Source of the DNA: Candidatus Altimarinota bacterium | GTDB taxonomy: Bacteria; Patescibacteriota; Gracilibacteria; BD1-5; UBA2023 | Direction: 5' to 3' | Length of the DNA: 5,473 nucleotides | Assembly (NCBI GenBank): GCA_943355085.1 | Contig: CALREC010000059.1 | Coordinates: forward strand, 1 to 5,473 | Part shown: positions 1 through 5,175 of the stretch, one piece after another | How positions within the stretch are numbered: position 1 is the first letter of the stretch | Layout: each line of letters starts with the position of its first letter | Made by a program: the position numbers and the translations under genes | The notes under the pieces: generated by a model | Database searches by the model: none | What the model saw: only the letters and a program-made list of their open reading frames with translations | Told to the model about the DNA's origin: nothing

Positions 1-40
1 GGCATATCATTACTTTTAGTACTAAAAGTAATGATATGCC
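1..40. repeat. Perfect 40-bp palindrome at the window edge
   Basis: Bases 1-20 are the exact reverse complement of bases 21-40, with the centre between 20 and 21 and no spacer. The RNA could form a long hairpin of about 18 base pairs with a tiny loop. It is not followed by a T tract on the + strand, so it is not a canonical intrinsic terminator for rightward transcription. It could be a terminator or hairpin for an unseen upstream gene, a protein-binding site, or an artefact at a contig end. Because it begins exactly at base 1, the left arm may continue outside the window. Confidence 0.9.
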
Positions 41-95
41 ATAGGTTATTGGGAGTACGATTCTTCCGGATTCATTCATTTACTCTACAATAATT

Positions 96-123
96 TTGCG
101 TTTCTCTCTATTTTCCATATCAT
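96..123 (+). promoter_or_regulatory. Possible promoter of the cyclic-nucleotide-binding-like gene
   Basis: TTGCGT at 96-101 (3 of 6 matches to a sigma-70 -35 box) and TATCAT at 118-123 (5 of 6 matches to a -10 box) are separated by 16 bases. Transcription would begin near 130, leaving a leader of about 30 bases before the ATG at 159. The background is A/T-rich, so chance matches are likely and this is only a candidate. Confidence 0.3.
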
Positions 124-158
124 ACAACACATCACTCTATATTTTCTTACGTTCATAC

Positions 159-566
159 ATGTCTATTCTTGATACAGTCGAACTATTTAATTCTTTGAAT
201 GATACAGACAGAGACACACTCTCTCTGTATTGTCAGGAGCGGCTTCTCTTGACTGAAGAAATTTTATTTCACGAATGAGATGATGCAGTAGCTCTCTATA
301 TCGTAAAATCGGGATCACTCAAGGCCTACAAAGAACGTTCCGATTGAGAAGTGATCCTCTGATATATAACAGCAAATGAGTTGGCTGGAGAGATGGCATT
401 TTTTGATACCTCGTCTGCAAAAAAACGGATGGCGAGCATTCGGGCAGTAGAGGACACATTGGTTGTTGTTATCATGGACTATGCTATTCTAGAGCTCTCA
501 AAAAAACACCCTGAGATGTATGAAAAAATAGTAAATATAATGATCGAACGAAAGAAAAATTCTTAG
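159..566 (+). CDS. Stand-alone cyclic-nucleotide-binding-domain protein (three TGA=Gly codons)
   Basis: Read with TGA as glycine, this gives 135 residues ending at TAG. It aligns by eye with the sensory domain of CRP/FNR proteins. Residues 36-50 (ILFHEGDD...LYIVK) match the first beta strands, residues 52-70 match the CRP segment with an acidic-Gly turn, and residues 77-82 (GEMAFF) with R90 in R-x-A-x-x-x-A resemble the phosphate-binding cassette. The Arg equivalent to CRP R82 is present, but the next residue is Met where CRP has Ser. TGA codons at 276, 345 and 360 encode residues 40, 63 and 68; family members commonly have Gly at all three. The protein ends after the C-terminal helix, so there is no helix-turn-helix domain and no membrane segment. 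It may bind a nucleotide and signal through a partner, or be a degenerate fold; ligand and role are unknown. ATG 159 is preferred over TTG 96 because the domain begins there. The gene is separated from infA by 130 bp. Confidence 0.85.
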
Positions 567-624
567 ATTTTTATAAATAAAATCTCAATAGTTCCAAAAT
601 TACGAAAGAAAATTATAAAAAGAT

Positions 625-652
625 TTGCAATAATCACTTTTTTTTATACAAT
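625..652 (+). promoter_or_regulatory. Candidate promoter for the infA-led ribosomal cluster
   Basis: TTGCAA at 625-630 and TACAAT at 647-652 (5 of 6 matches to TATAAT) are 16 bases apart. An A-rich stretch at 603-622 lies just upstream, where an UP element would sit; the encoded alpha subunit keeps the Arg and Asn that contact UP elements. Transcription would begin near 659, giving a leader of about 38 bases to infA. This is the best promoter-like pair in the first large gap and would separate the ribosomal cluster from the preceding gene. It is inferred from motif matches only. Confidence 0.45.
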
Positions 653-696
653 ACGCGAGCTCATTTTTTAATTCTCTTCATTTTTGATGTATCCCT

Positions 697-957
697 ATGG
701 GAAGTAAAGACCAAGATTCCAGGAAACAAAAAGAAGATAAGATCGAAGTAGAGGGTACTATTATAAAGACCCTCCCCGGCGCTATTTTTGAAGTTAAGCT
801 CCCAGATGATTTTGGGGGTGGAGGAATGATTATTCGAGCATACATATCAGGAAAGATGCGGAAAAACTTCATCAATCTTATAGAAGGCGATACGGTTCTT
901 GTAGAACTTACTCCATATGATCTCTCTCGAGGTCGGATCGTTTTCCGTAAGAAATAA
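697..957 (+). CDS. infA: Translation initiation factor IF-1
   Basis: The 86-residue product is a single OB-fold protein that binds the A site of the 30S subunit during initiation, with IF2 and IF3. Family signatures are clear: [17 protein letters not shown] (17-33), SGKMRKN (51-57), and the C-terminal GDTVLVEL followed by [13 protein letters not shown]. It is longer than the 72-residue E. coli protein for two reasons. There is a polar, charged N-terminal extension of about 14 residues, and the loop before R47 is expanded by about four residues with four consecutive glycines (40-43). No in-frame ATG lies closer to the OB fold. The gene has no TGA codons and ends at TAA. It leads the cluster, 56 bp before rpmJ. 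There is no Shine-Dalgarno-like sequence upstream. Identity is very secure; function of the extension is unknown. Confidence 0.97.
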   Translation: MGSKDQDSRKQKEDKIEVEGTIIKTLPGAIFEVKLPDDFGGGGMIIRAYISGKMRKNFINLIEGDTVLVELTPYDLSRGRIVFRKK

Positions 958-1013
958 ACATTTTTTCTTTTGAATCTAAAGCATTATAAACATATTTACT
1001 ATCCTTTTTCTTT

Positions 1014-1127
1014 ATGAAAGTTCGTCCATCTGTTAAAAAAATATGTGACCACTGTGCCGTTATACGTCGTAAGGGTGTGGTTCGCGTGATTTGTGAAAAT
1101 CCAAAACATAAACAACGACAAGGGTAA
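1014..1127 (+). CDS. rpmJ: 50S ribosomal protein L36
   Basis: This 37-residue gene begins [11 protein letters not shown] and ends HKQRQG before TAA, the standard length and ends for bacterial L36. The zinc-ribbon ligands C11, C14, C27 and H32 (C-x2-C-x12-C-x4-H) are all present, so this is the zinc-binding (C+) form. L36 is one of the smallest proteins of the large subunit and stabilises 23S rRNA folding. It sits between infA and rpsM as in most bacterial alpha operons. The start has a T-rich leader (TTT directly before ATG) with no Shine-Dalgarno-like sequence. Confidence 0.97.
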   Translation: MKVRPSVKKICDHCAVIRRKGVVRVICENPKHKQRQG

Positions 1128-1182
1128 TAGTCCTTAAAAACAATATTTCGAATCAGATTTCCTGACTTGAAAAAAACACAAC

Positions 1183-1203
1183 AACTATTAACTATTAACT
1201 ATT
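1183..1203 (+). repeat. Heptanucleotide tandem repeat in the rpsM leader
   Basis: Three perfect, contiguous copies of AACTATT lie at 1183-1189, 1190-1196 and 1197-1203, ending 10 bases before the rpsM start codon. The tract contains no G and is expected to be unstructured. Similar 7-base repeats stand before rpsK, rplQ and rpsL. The repeat itself is directly visible; a role in ribosome loading or slippage-based variation is inference. Confidence 0.9.
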
Positions 1204-1213
1204 AATATACTAT

Positions 1214-1579
1214 ATGGTTCGAATAGCCGGAGTTAATCTCCCGAACGGAAAGCATGCTGACATCGCTCTTATGTACCTTTATGGAGTAGGACGACCTCTT
1301 GCAATTACTATTCTCGATTCTCTTGGTATCGAGAAAACTACTAAGATAGACCTTCTTCCCGAAGCTGATCTGGATCGTATCCGTGATGAGCTTAAGAAAT
1401 ATGTAATCGAAGGAGATCTCAGACGAGAGGTTTCTACAAATATCAAACGATTCGGGGAAATCAATTGTTATCGTGGTCAACGTCATAAAAAACGACTTCC
1501 CGTTCGTGGTCAGAGAACAAAGACCAATGCGCGTACTCGTAAGGGTAAGGCGGTTGCTATCGCTGGAAAGAAGAAGTAA
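1214..1579 (+). CDS. rpsM: 30S ribosomal protein S13
   Basis: The 121-residue product is full length for S13, which sits in the head of the small subunit and bridges to the large subunit and P-site tRNA. The N-terminus [19 protein letters not shown], the helix-two-turn-helix region around YGVG, the EGDLRRE segment, and the C-terminal [19 protein letters not shown] and [10 protein letters not shown] stretches are all diagnostic. The lysine-rich tail ends at TAA. There are no TGA codons. It lies 86 bp after rpmJ, the widest gap among the alpha-operon genes here, which is filled partly by the AACTATT repeat. In E. coli the S4 repressor acts on the leader of this gene; I cannot recognise the corresponding pseudoknot here. 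Confidence 0.98.
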   Translation: MVRIAGVNLPNGKHADIALMYLYGVGRPLAITILDSLGIEKTTKIDLLPEADLDRIRDELKKYVIEGDLRREVSTNIKRFGEINCYRGQRHKKRLPVRGQRTKTNARTRKGKAVAIAGKKK

Positions 1580-1604
1580 TTTTCTCCAAATATCACTAAA
1601 AAAC

Positions 1605-1625
1605 AACTAATAACTAATAACTCTA
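1605..1625 (+). repeat. Heptanucleotide repeat in the rpsK leader
   Basis: Two perfect copies of AACTAAT (1605-1611 and 1612-1618) are followed by a partial third unit, AACTCTA (1619-1625), ending three bases before the ATG at 1629. The unit differs from the rpsM leader repeat only in its last bases. Function is unknown. Confidence 0.8.
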
Positions 1626-1628
1626 TTT

Positions 1629-2018
1629 ATGGCAAAGGTTTTGAAACGTTCCAAGAAAACCCGCAGAAATATCTCCGAAGGAGTAGTTTCTATTAATGCA
1701 AGTCTGAACAACACTCATGTAGTTGTTTCTGATAAAGATGGACAAGTTCTTACTTGGGCGACTGGTGGAAGTGCTGGATTCAAGGGGGCACGTGAAGCGA
1801 CTCCATATGCAGCACAGATTACTTCTGAAAGTGCCGTATCTAAAGCTAAAACTCTTCATGGTCTTGAAAAAGCTGTCGTATATGTAAAAGGAATTGGCGC
1901 AGGTCGTGAACAGGCAATTCGAGGTATTATAAATTCAGGAGTTGATCTTACTGCTATTTATGATATAACTCCTGTTCCACACAATGGATGTCGTAAGAAA
2001 AAAGTTCGAAAACTCTAA
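1629..2018 (+). CDS. rpsK: 30S ribosomal protein S11
   Basis: The 129-residue product has the standard S11 length. S11 lies on the platform of the 30S subunit and binds the 690 and 720 loops of 16S rRNA near the E site. Diagnostic segments are ASLNNTHVVVSD, TWATGGSAGFKGAREATPYAAQ, VKGIGAGREQAIRGI and the C-terminal DITPVPHNGCRKKKVRKL. The conserved W is encoded by TGG, which argues against TGA serving as Trp. There is no internal TGA and the stop is TAA. It lies 49 bp after rpsM and 29 bp before rpsD. The start follows a heptanucleotide repeat and TTT, without a Shine-Dalgarno-like sequence. Confidence 0.98.
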   Translation: MAKVLKRSKKTRRNISEGVVSINASLNNTHVVVSDKDGQVLTWATGGSAGFKGAREATPYAAQITSESAVSKAKTLHGLEKAVVYVKGIGAGREQAIRGIINSGVDLTAIYDITPVPHNGCRKKKVRKL

Positions 2019-2047
2019 TTCTCATCTCTTAATTTAATCTTTTTATT

Positions 2048-2674
2048 ATGCGTTTTACTGGTCCTAAGATGAAACTTTGCCGAAGAGAGGGTATTAACCT
2101 TTTCGGTTCTGAAAAATATGATCTCGCTCAAAATCACCGAAAACTTCTCGGTGGTAAGTTTGGAAAAACTTCTGAATTTGGAGTACAGCTTCGTAAAAAA
2201 CAAGCAGCAAAAAGAATGTATGGAGTAAGCGAAAAACAATTCGCCGCATACTATGCACGAGCCATCAAAACTAAAGGTATTACAGGGGATGCTATGCTTC
2301 AAGCACTAGAACTCCGTCTTGATAATGTTATATTCAAATCAAATTTTGCACGAACTATTATGCAAGGGCGCCAATTTGTTGGTCATGCACATTTTCATGT
2401 AAATGGTAAGAAAGTCAACATCCCATCCTACAGTGTAAAAGTAGGAGATGTTATCTCTCTCAGAGAGAAAATGAAAGAATCCCCTCTCTATAAAACCCTC
2501 ATTGAAGAATTTGGAGAATTTGTAAAGAAAAATAATGCCGGAACTATTACAGCTGCGAAGTGGCTCGAAGTAGATGCAAATAAGCTTACCGTTACTATAA
2601 AATCACTTCCACAAAAAGAAGATTTCGATCAAGTAATTGATATTCAAAAAATTATTGAGTTCTACTCAAAATAG
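2048..2674 (+). CDS. rpsD: 30S ribosomal protein S4
   Basis: The 208-residue product matches the usual 200-210 residues. S4 is a primary 16S rRNA-binding protein that nucleates assembly of the small-subunit body and contributes to decoding accuracy. The N-terminal domain (about 1-95) is followed by an S4 RNA-binding domain beginning LELRLDNVIFKSNFART and continuing through GHAHFHVNGKKVNIPSY. The C-terminus has the conserved KWLEVDANKL and ends EFYSK. Only one Cys (C11) is seen in the N-terminal region, so the zinc-finger form is absent. There are no TGA codons; the stop is TAG. In E. coli S4 represses the alpha operon, but I cannot tell whether that applies here. Confidence 0.98.
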   Translation: MRFTGPKMKLCRREGINLFGSEKYDLAQNHRKLLGGKFGKTSEFGVQLRKKQAAKRMYGVSEKQFAAYYARAIKTKGITGDAMLQALELRLDNVIFKSNFARTIMQGRQFVGHAHFHVNGKKVNIPSYSVKVGDVISLREKMKESPLYKTLIEEFGEFVKKNNAGTITAAKWLEVDANKLTVTIKSLPQKEDFDQVIDIQKIIEFYSK

Positions 2675-2689
2675 TCGATTTTATTCGAC
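2674..2689 (+). other. Small hairpin overlapping the rpsD stop codon
   Basis: GTCGA at 2674-2678 pairs with TCGAC at 2685-2689 around a six-base loop (TTTTAT). The stem starts on the last base of the rpsD TAG. A short T-rich stretch follows at about 2697-2707, but it is separated from the stem and interrupted, so this is not a convincing terminator. It may be an RNA-stability or attenuation element, or chance. Confidence 0.3.
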
Positions 2690-2728
2690 AATCCCGTTTC
2701 TATTTTTGCTATTTATAACCCACGTTAT

Positions 2729-3709
2729 ATGCACATAATCCACCACACTATCGGGGTACCAAAGATCATAAAAAAATCAATCGATACCAATGAATCACAT
2801 TTTGCTGTAGGACCACTTCCAAGTGGGTATGGAGTTACTATCGGAAATTCACTCCGTCGTGTTATGCTTTCATCTATTCCAGGAGCTCGTGTTACTGGGA
2901 TAAAAGTAAAAGGTATTACTCATGAGTATGCGACACTTCCAGGTATCAAGGATAGTATCCTTGATATCATGCTCAATCTTAAAAATCTTGTAGTTTTAAA
3001 AACAGATTCTGACATAGAGTGGGTACATTTGGTAAAGTCAAAAGCATGAGTGGTAACAGCAGGTGATATTAAGACGAGCTCTGGAGTGACTATCTTGAAT
3101 TCAGAGATGATAATTACTGAGATTGACCGAGATGGATTCGAGCTCAATATGAGTATACGAATCGAAAAATGAGTAGGCTACATGAGTATGGAGGAACTTA
3201 AAAAACGAGAGGAAGATGTACACGTATTGCTTCTCGATGCAAATTTCTCTCCTGTTTCTAGTGTCAAATATGAAGTATCCAGTATTCGTTTTGGTGAGAT
3301 GACAAATCTTGATCAACTCGATATCACTGTTAAAACAAATGGTGTCATGAGTCCAGAAGATGTACTCAGATTTTCTGGAGATATGCTCACTTCATACTTT
3401 GGCCTCTTCAATGAGGAAGGACTGCAGATCGAGGGTGAATTTATCGGCAGCATAAAGGAAATTATTGAAAAAGAAAAACAAGAAGTAAAATCAGAACTCG
3501 AAAAAGAAACATATACTCCGATCGAAATTATGGGACTCTCCCCTCGTACGCTCAATGCTCTGGTGAATGGTGATATACTTTCTATAGAACAATTGACGAG
3601 ATGTACAGAGGCAAAACTCTCTTCTATAAAATGATTTGGAAAGAAGGCTATGACCGAAGTTCGAGATTCTCTTCGGGAGAGAAACTGTAAACTTCTCTGA
3701 GACGATTAA
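2729..3709 (+). CDS. rpoA: DNA-directed RNA polymerase subunit alpha (four TGA=Gly codons)
   Basis: Read with TGA as glycine this is a 326-residue alpha subunit, close to the 329 of E. coli, ending at TAA. The dimer of alpha nucleates assembly of beta and beta'. The N-terminal domain shows GPLPSGYGVTIGNSLRRVML followed by SSIPG (about 28-52), and the VTAGD and LDANFSPV segments. A charged, lysine- and glutamate-rich linker leads to the C-terminal domain from about 263. There R273 and N276 in LSPRTLNAL correspond to E. coli R265 and N268, which contact UP-element DNA. GFGKKAMTEVRDSL (302-315) is the second helix-hairpin-helix segment. The TGA codons are at 3047, 3170, 3632 and 3698 (residues 107, 148, 302 and 324). 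The first three coincide with glycines seen in homologues; the fourth is in the variable tail. Under the standard code the gene would be miscalled as two or three fragments. Confidence 0.97.
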
Positions 3710-3714
3710 TGTAT

Positions 3715-3744
3715 ACCTTATAAGGTTAATAACCAATAACTATT
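3715..3744 (+). repeat. Overlapping palindromes and degenerate heptamers before rplQ
   Basis: ACCTTATAAGGT (3715-3726) is a perfect 12-bp palindrome just after the rpoA stop. Its right arm is shared with a second inverted repeat, GGTT/AACC at 3724-3734, so the two could form mutually exclusive hairpins, both weak. The seven-base units AACCAAT (3731-3737) and AACTATT (3738-3744) follow; the latter is identical to the unit repeated before rpsM. The ATG of rplQ is at 3752. Function is unknown. Confidence 0.6.
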
Positions 3745-3751
3745 CCCAATT

Positions 3752-4123
3752 ATGCGACATCGCGTTAGAAAAAATCTTCATTTTAAGAAAAAAGACGTTG
3801 ATCATCGAAATTCGATGCTTCGTAGTCTTATGACCAGTCTTTTTACTCACAAGTCTCTTATGACAACTGAGAAACGAGCAGAGGCAGTAACTCCCTTTAT
3901 CGATAAACTTATTAACGTAGTAAACTCCGTTACAAGTGATCAAGATAAGATGAATGCTATAAGACGTGTCTGAGAATATCTTTTTACAAAAGAGTCTTCC
4001 ATAGCACTTTTCGAACAAGTTGCACCGAAGTACAAGGGACAAAGTTCTGGATTTACACGCATTACTCCAATCAAATATCGTATGGGTGATAATGCAAAAC
4101 TTGTTAAACTTGAACTCTTCTAA
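3752..4123 (+). CDS. rplQ: 50S ribosomal protein L17 (one TGA=Gly codon)
   Basis: The 123-residue product ends at TAA. L17 lies near the peptide exit tunnel of the large subunit. The N-terminus MRHRV, the segment RNSMLRSLMTSLFTHKSLMTT with EKRAEA after it, and the C-terminal GFTRITPIKYRMGDNAKLVKLELF are characteristic. TGA at 3971 encodes residue 74 in RRV-G-EYLFTKE. This position is not a conserved glycine in the family, so it shows read-through but is weaker evidence for the amino acid. Under the standard code the protein would stop at 73 residues and lose its conserved C-terminal half. It follows rpoA by 42 bp, as in nearly all bacteria, and rplM follows after 26 bp. Confidence 0.97.
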
Positions 4124-4149
4124 TTTTACCCATTCGTTTCAAACAATTT

Positions 4150-4581
4150 ATGAAAACTCTCACACCTACACAGATTCCTCTTGATGCACGAAAGTGGTTC
4201 GTCGTAGACGCTAAAGACCAAACTCTCGGACGAATCTCTACGCGTATCGCCACCATGATATCTGGAAAAAATCGTGTTGATTTCTCTCCACACATGGATA
4301 ATGGTGATTATGTTATCGTTATCAATACCAAAGAAATTCTTGTAACTGGTAATAAAGAAGAGGATAAGCTGTATCGAACCCACTCTGGTCACATGGGACA
4401 CTTAAAGGAAGTAAAGCTTTCAAAACTTCGAGCAGAAAAGCCAAATAAGATTTTGGAACATGCCGTTTCTGGAATGCTTCCAAAAAATCGTCTCAGGCAG
4501 GGTATGATGCTTCGTCTCAAGCTTGTTGATGGTAATACTCATAGTTATGAGTCTCAGAATCCTACTATTATCACTCTCTAA
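4150..4581 (+). CDS. rplM: 50S ribosomal protein L13
   Basis: The 143-residue product matches L13 in length and sequence. L13 is an early-assembly protein that binds domain II of 23S rRNA. KWFVVDAKDQTLGRISTRIA, the downstream NGDYVIVINTKEILVTGNK segment, the Y-R-THSGHMG block and AVSGMLPKNRLRQGMMLRLK are diagnostic. There are no TGA codons and the stop is TAA. It is 26 bp after rplQ and 28 bp before rpsI, so L13 and S9 form their usual pair and are probably co-transcribed with the alpha-operon genes. I see no structured leader, although rplM-rpsI mRNAs carry one in some other bacteria. Confidence 0.98.
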   Translation: MKTLTPTQIPLDARKWFVVDAKDQTLGRISTRIATMISGKNRVDFSPHMDNGDYVIVINTKEILVTGNKEEDKLYRTHSGHMGHLKEVKLSKLRAEKPNKILEHAVSGMLPKNRLRQGMMLRLKLVDGNTHSYESQNPTIITL

Positions 4582-4609
4582 ATATATATTTTTCTAATCA
4601 GTAGATTTT

Positions 4610-5005
4610 ATGGCAGATAAAAAGTACATTTACGCAATTGGTCGTAGAAAAACAGCAACAGCACAAGTTCGTCTTTTCGTCGGGGCTGGAACTTCCGAGA
4701 TCAATGGAAAGCCGATGAATGAATATATTCATCGCAGTGACTTATTTGCGGTACTTCTCGCTCCATTTAAAACACTAGGTGTTCAAGATAAATATCATTT
4801 CAGTGTTCTTGTTGCTGGTTCTTGAGAGCATTCTCAGGCAGAGGCGATCCGACTTGGTATTGCTCGTGCATTGGTTTTAGAAAATACAACTGCAAGAAAA
4901 TCACTGAAGGATGAAGGATTCCTCAAGCGAGATTCTCGAATCGTTGAACGTAAAAAACCAGGATTGCATAAAGCTCGAAAAGCTTCACAATGGTCTAAGC
5001 GATAG
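4610..5005 (+). CDS. rpsI: 30S ribosomal protein S9 (one TGA=Gly codon)
   Basis: The 131-residue product is almost identical in length to the 130-residue E. coli S9. S9 lies in the head of the small subunit, and its C-terminal tail reaches the P-site tRNA anticodon stem. [16 protein letters not shown] (9-24), [12 protein letters not shown], the [18 protein letters not shown] segment and the terminal SKR are all present, the last being the tRNA-contacting Arg end. TGA at 4823 encodes residue 72 in [14 protein letters not shown], aligning with the glycine-rich loop (GG-G-SGQAGAIRHG) of homologues. Under the standard code the protein would end at 71 residues without its RNA-binding tail. The stop is TAG. 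rplM precedes it directly; a 170-bp spacer follows. Confidence 0.98.
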
Positions 5006-5041
5006 AAATCTTTGCAAAACGCGACCTTTGTACTCAAAGTT

Positions 5042-5089
5042 TACGTTCCTCGCTCATCGTACATTTGTACGCCTCGCTTCGGTACGCAC
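5042..5089 (+). repeat. GTAC/CCTCGCT repeated element
   Basis: Two copies of CCTCGCT (5048-5054 and 5072-5078) lie 24 bases apart, each preceded by TACG (5042-5045 and 5068-5071) and followed closely by a GTAC (5059-5062 and 5082-5085). CGTAC-ATTT-GTACG (5058-5071) forms a short hairpin. The block is visibly richer in G and C than its surroundings and does not belong to a recognisable protein. It resembles a dispersed intergenic repeat or a structured RNA segment; one window cannot decide. Confidence 0.5.
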
Positions 5090-5148
5090 TTTTCATATAA
5101 ATCTCATCGCTTTTCAGAAGATTTCAAAGTTCTTTTAATCTGTCATTC

Positions 5149-5169
5149 GTAATTTATAATTTGTAATTT
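5149..5169 (+). repeat. Heptanucleotide repeat in the rpsL leader
   Basis: Three contiguous seven-base units, GTAATTT, ATAATTT and GTAATTT, end six bases before the rpsL ATG. The unit sequence differs from the AACTATT family before rpsM and rpsK, but the period, the number of copies and the position next to the start codon are the same. Confidence 0.75.
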
Positions 5170-5175
5170 TCCACC

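Larger units (their letters stand above)
5006..5175 (+). other. Intergenic spacer between rpsI and rpsL
   Basis: This 170-bp gap is the longest inside the ribosomal cluster. It holds a small CTTTG-TACT-CAAAG hairpin (5026-5039), the GTAC-rich repeated element at 5042-5089, an unremarkable stretch with no clear signal (about 5090-5145), and an A/T-rich heptamer leader before rpsL. A perfect TATAAT at 5155-5160 could be a -10 box, but the -35 region (TTTTAA at 5133-5138) is poor and the leader would be only about nine bases. I see no convincing terminator with a T tract. Confidence 0.6.

Noticed and set aside
96..158. TTG at 96 as an earlier start for the cyclic-nucleotide-binding-like gene
   Set aside because: The extra 21 residues are not part of the domain, the ATG at 159 fits the usual domain beginning, and the TTG coincides with a candidate -35 box.
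565..585. AGATTTT/AAAATCT hairpin after the cyclic-nucleotide-binding-like gene as a terminator
   Set aside because: The stem is almost all A/T, overlaps the stop codon, and no T tract follows, so it would be too weak for intrinsic termination.
814..828. GGAGGAATG inside infA as an internal translation start
   Set aside because: It lies within the Gly4 loop of IF-1 and would yield a truncated OB fold. SD sequences do not appear to be used at real starts here.
1153..1178. TCAG/CTGA hairpin followed by an A tract between rpmJ and rpsM
   Set aside because: The stem has only four pairs and the following run is A rather than T on the transcribed strand, so it is not a terminator for this operon.
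1202..1606. Long open frame on the minus strand opposite rpsM
   Set aside because: It is the antisense shadow of a fully conserved S13 gene and shows no recognisable protein signature.
2685..2719. Promoter before rpoA (TCGACA ... TATAAC)
   Set aside because: The spacing of about 23 bases is too long for a sigma-70 type promoter, and the gene is tightly placed within the cluster.
2729..3709. rpoA as a pseudogene or as two to three separate fragments
   Set aside because: All interruptions are TGA in the same frame, with no frameshift, and conserved alpha residues continue directly across each one. The same pattern occurs in three other genes.
159..5005. TGA read as tryptophan (code 4)
   Set aside because: TGA positions align with Gly or variable sites in the families, never with conserved Trp. 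The conserved Trp residues of S11, S4 and L13 use TGG.
4911..5138. Plus-strand open frame overlapping the end of rpsI and the spacer
   Set aside because: Its first part is out of frame with the conserved S9 tail and the rest is the GTAC-rich repeat; it has no family resemblance.
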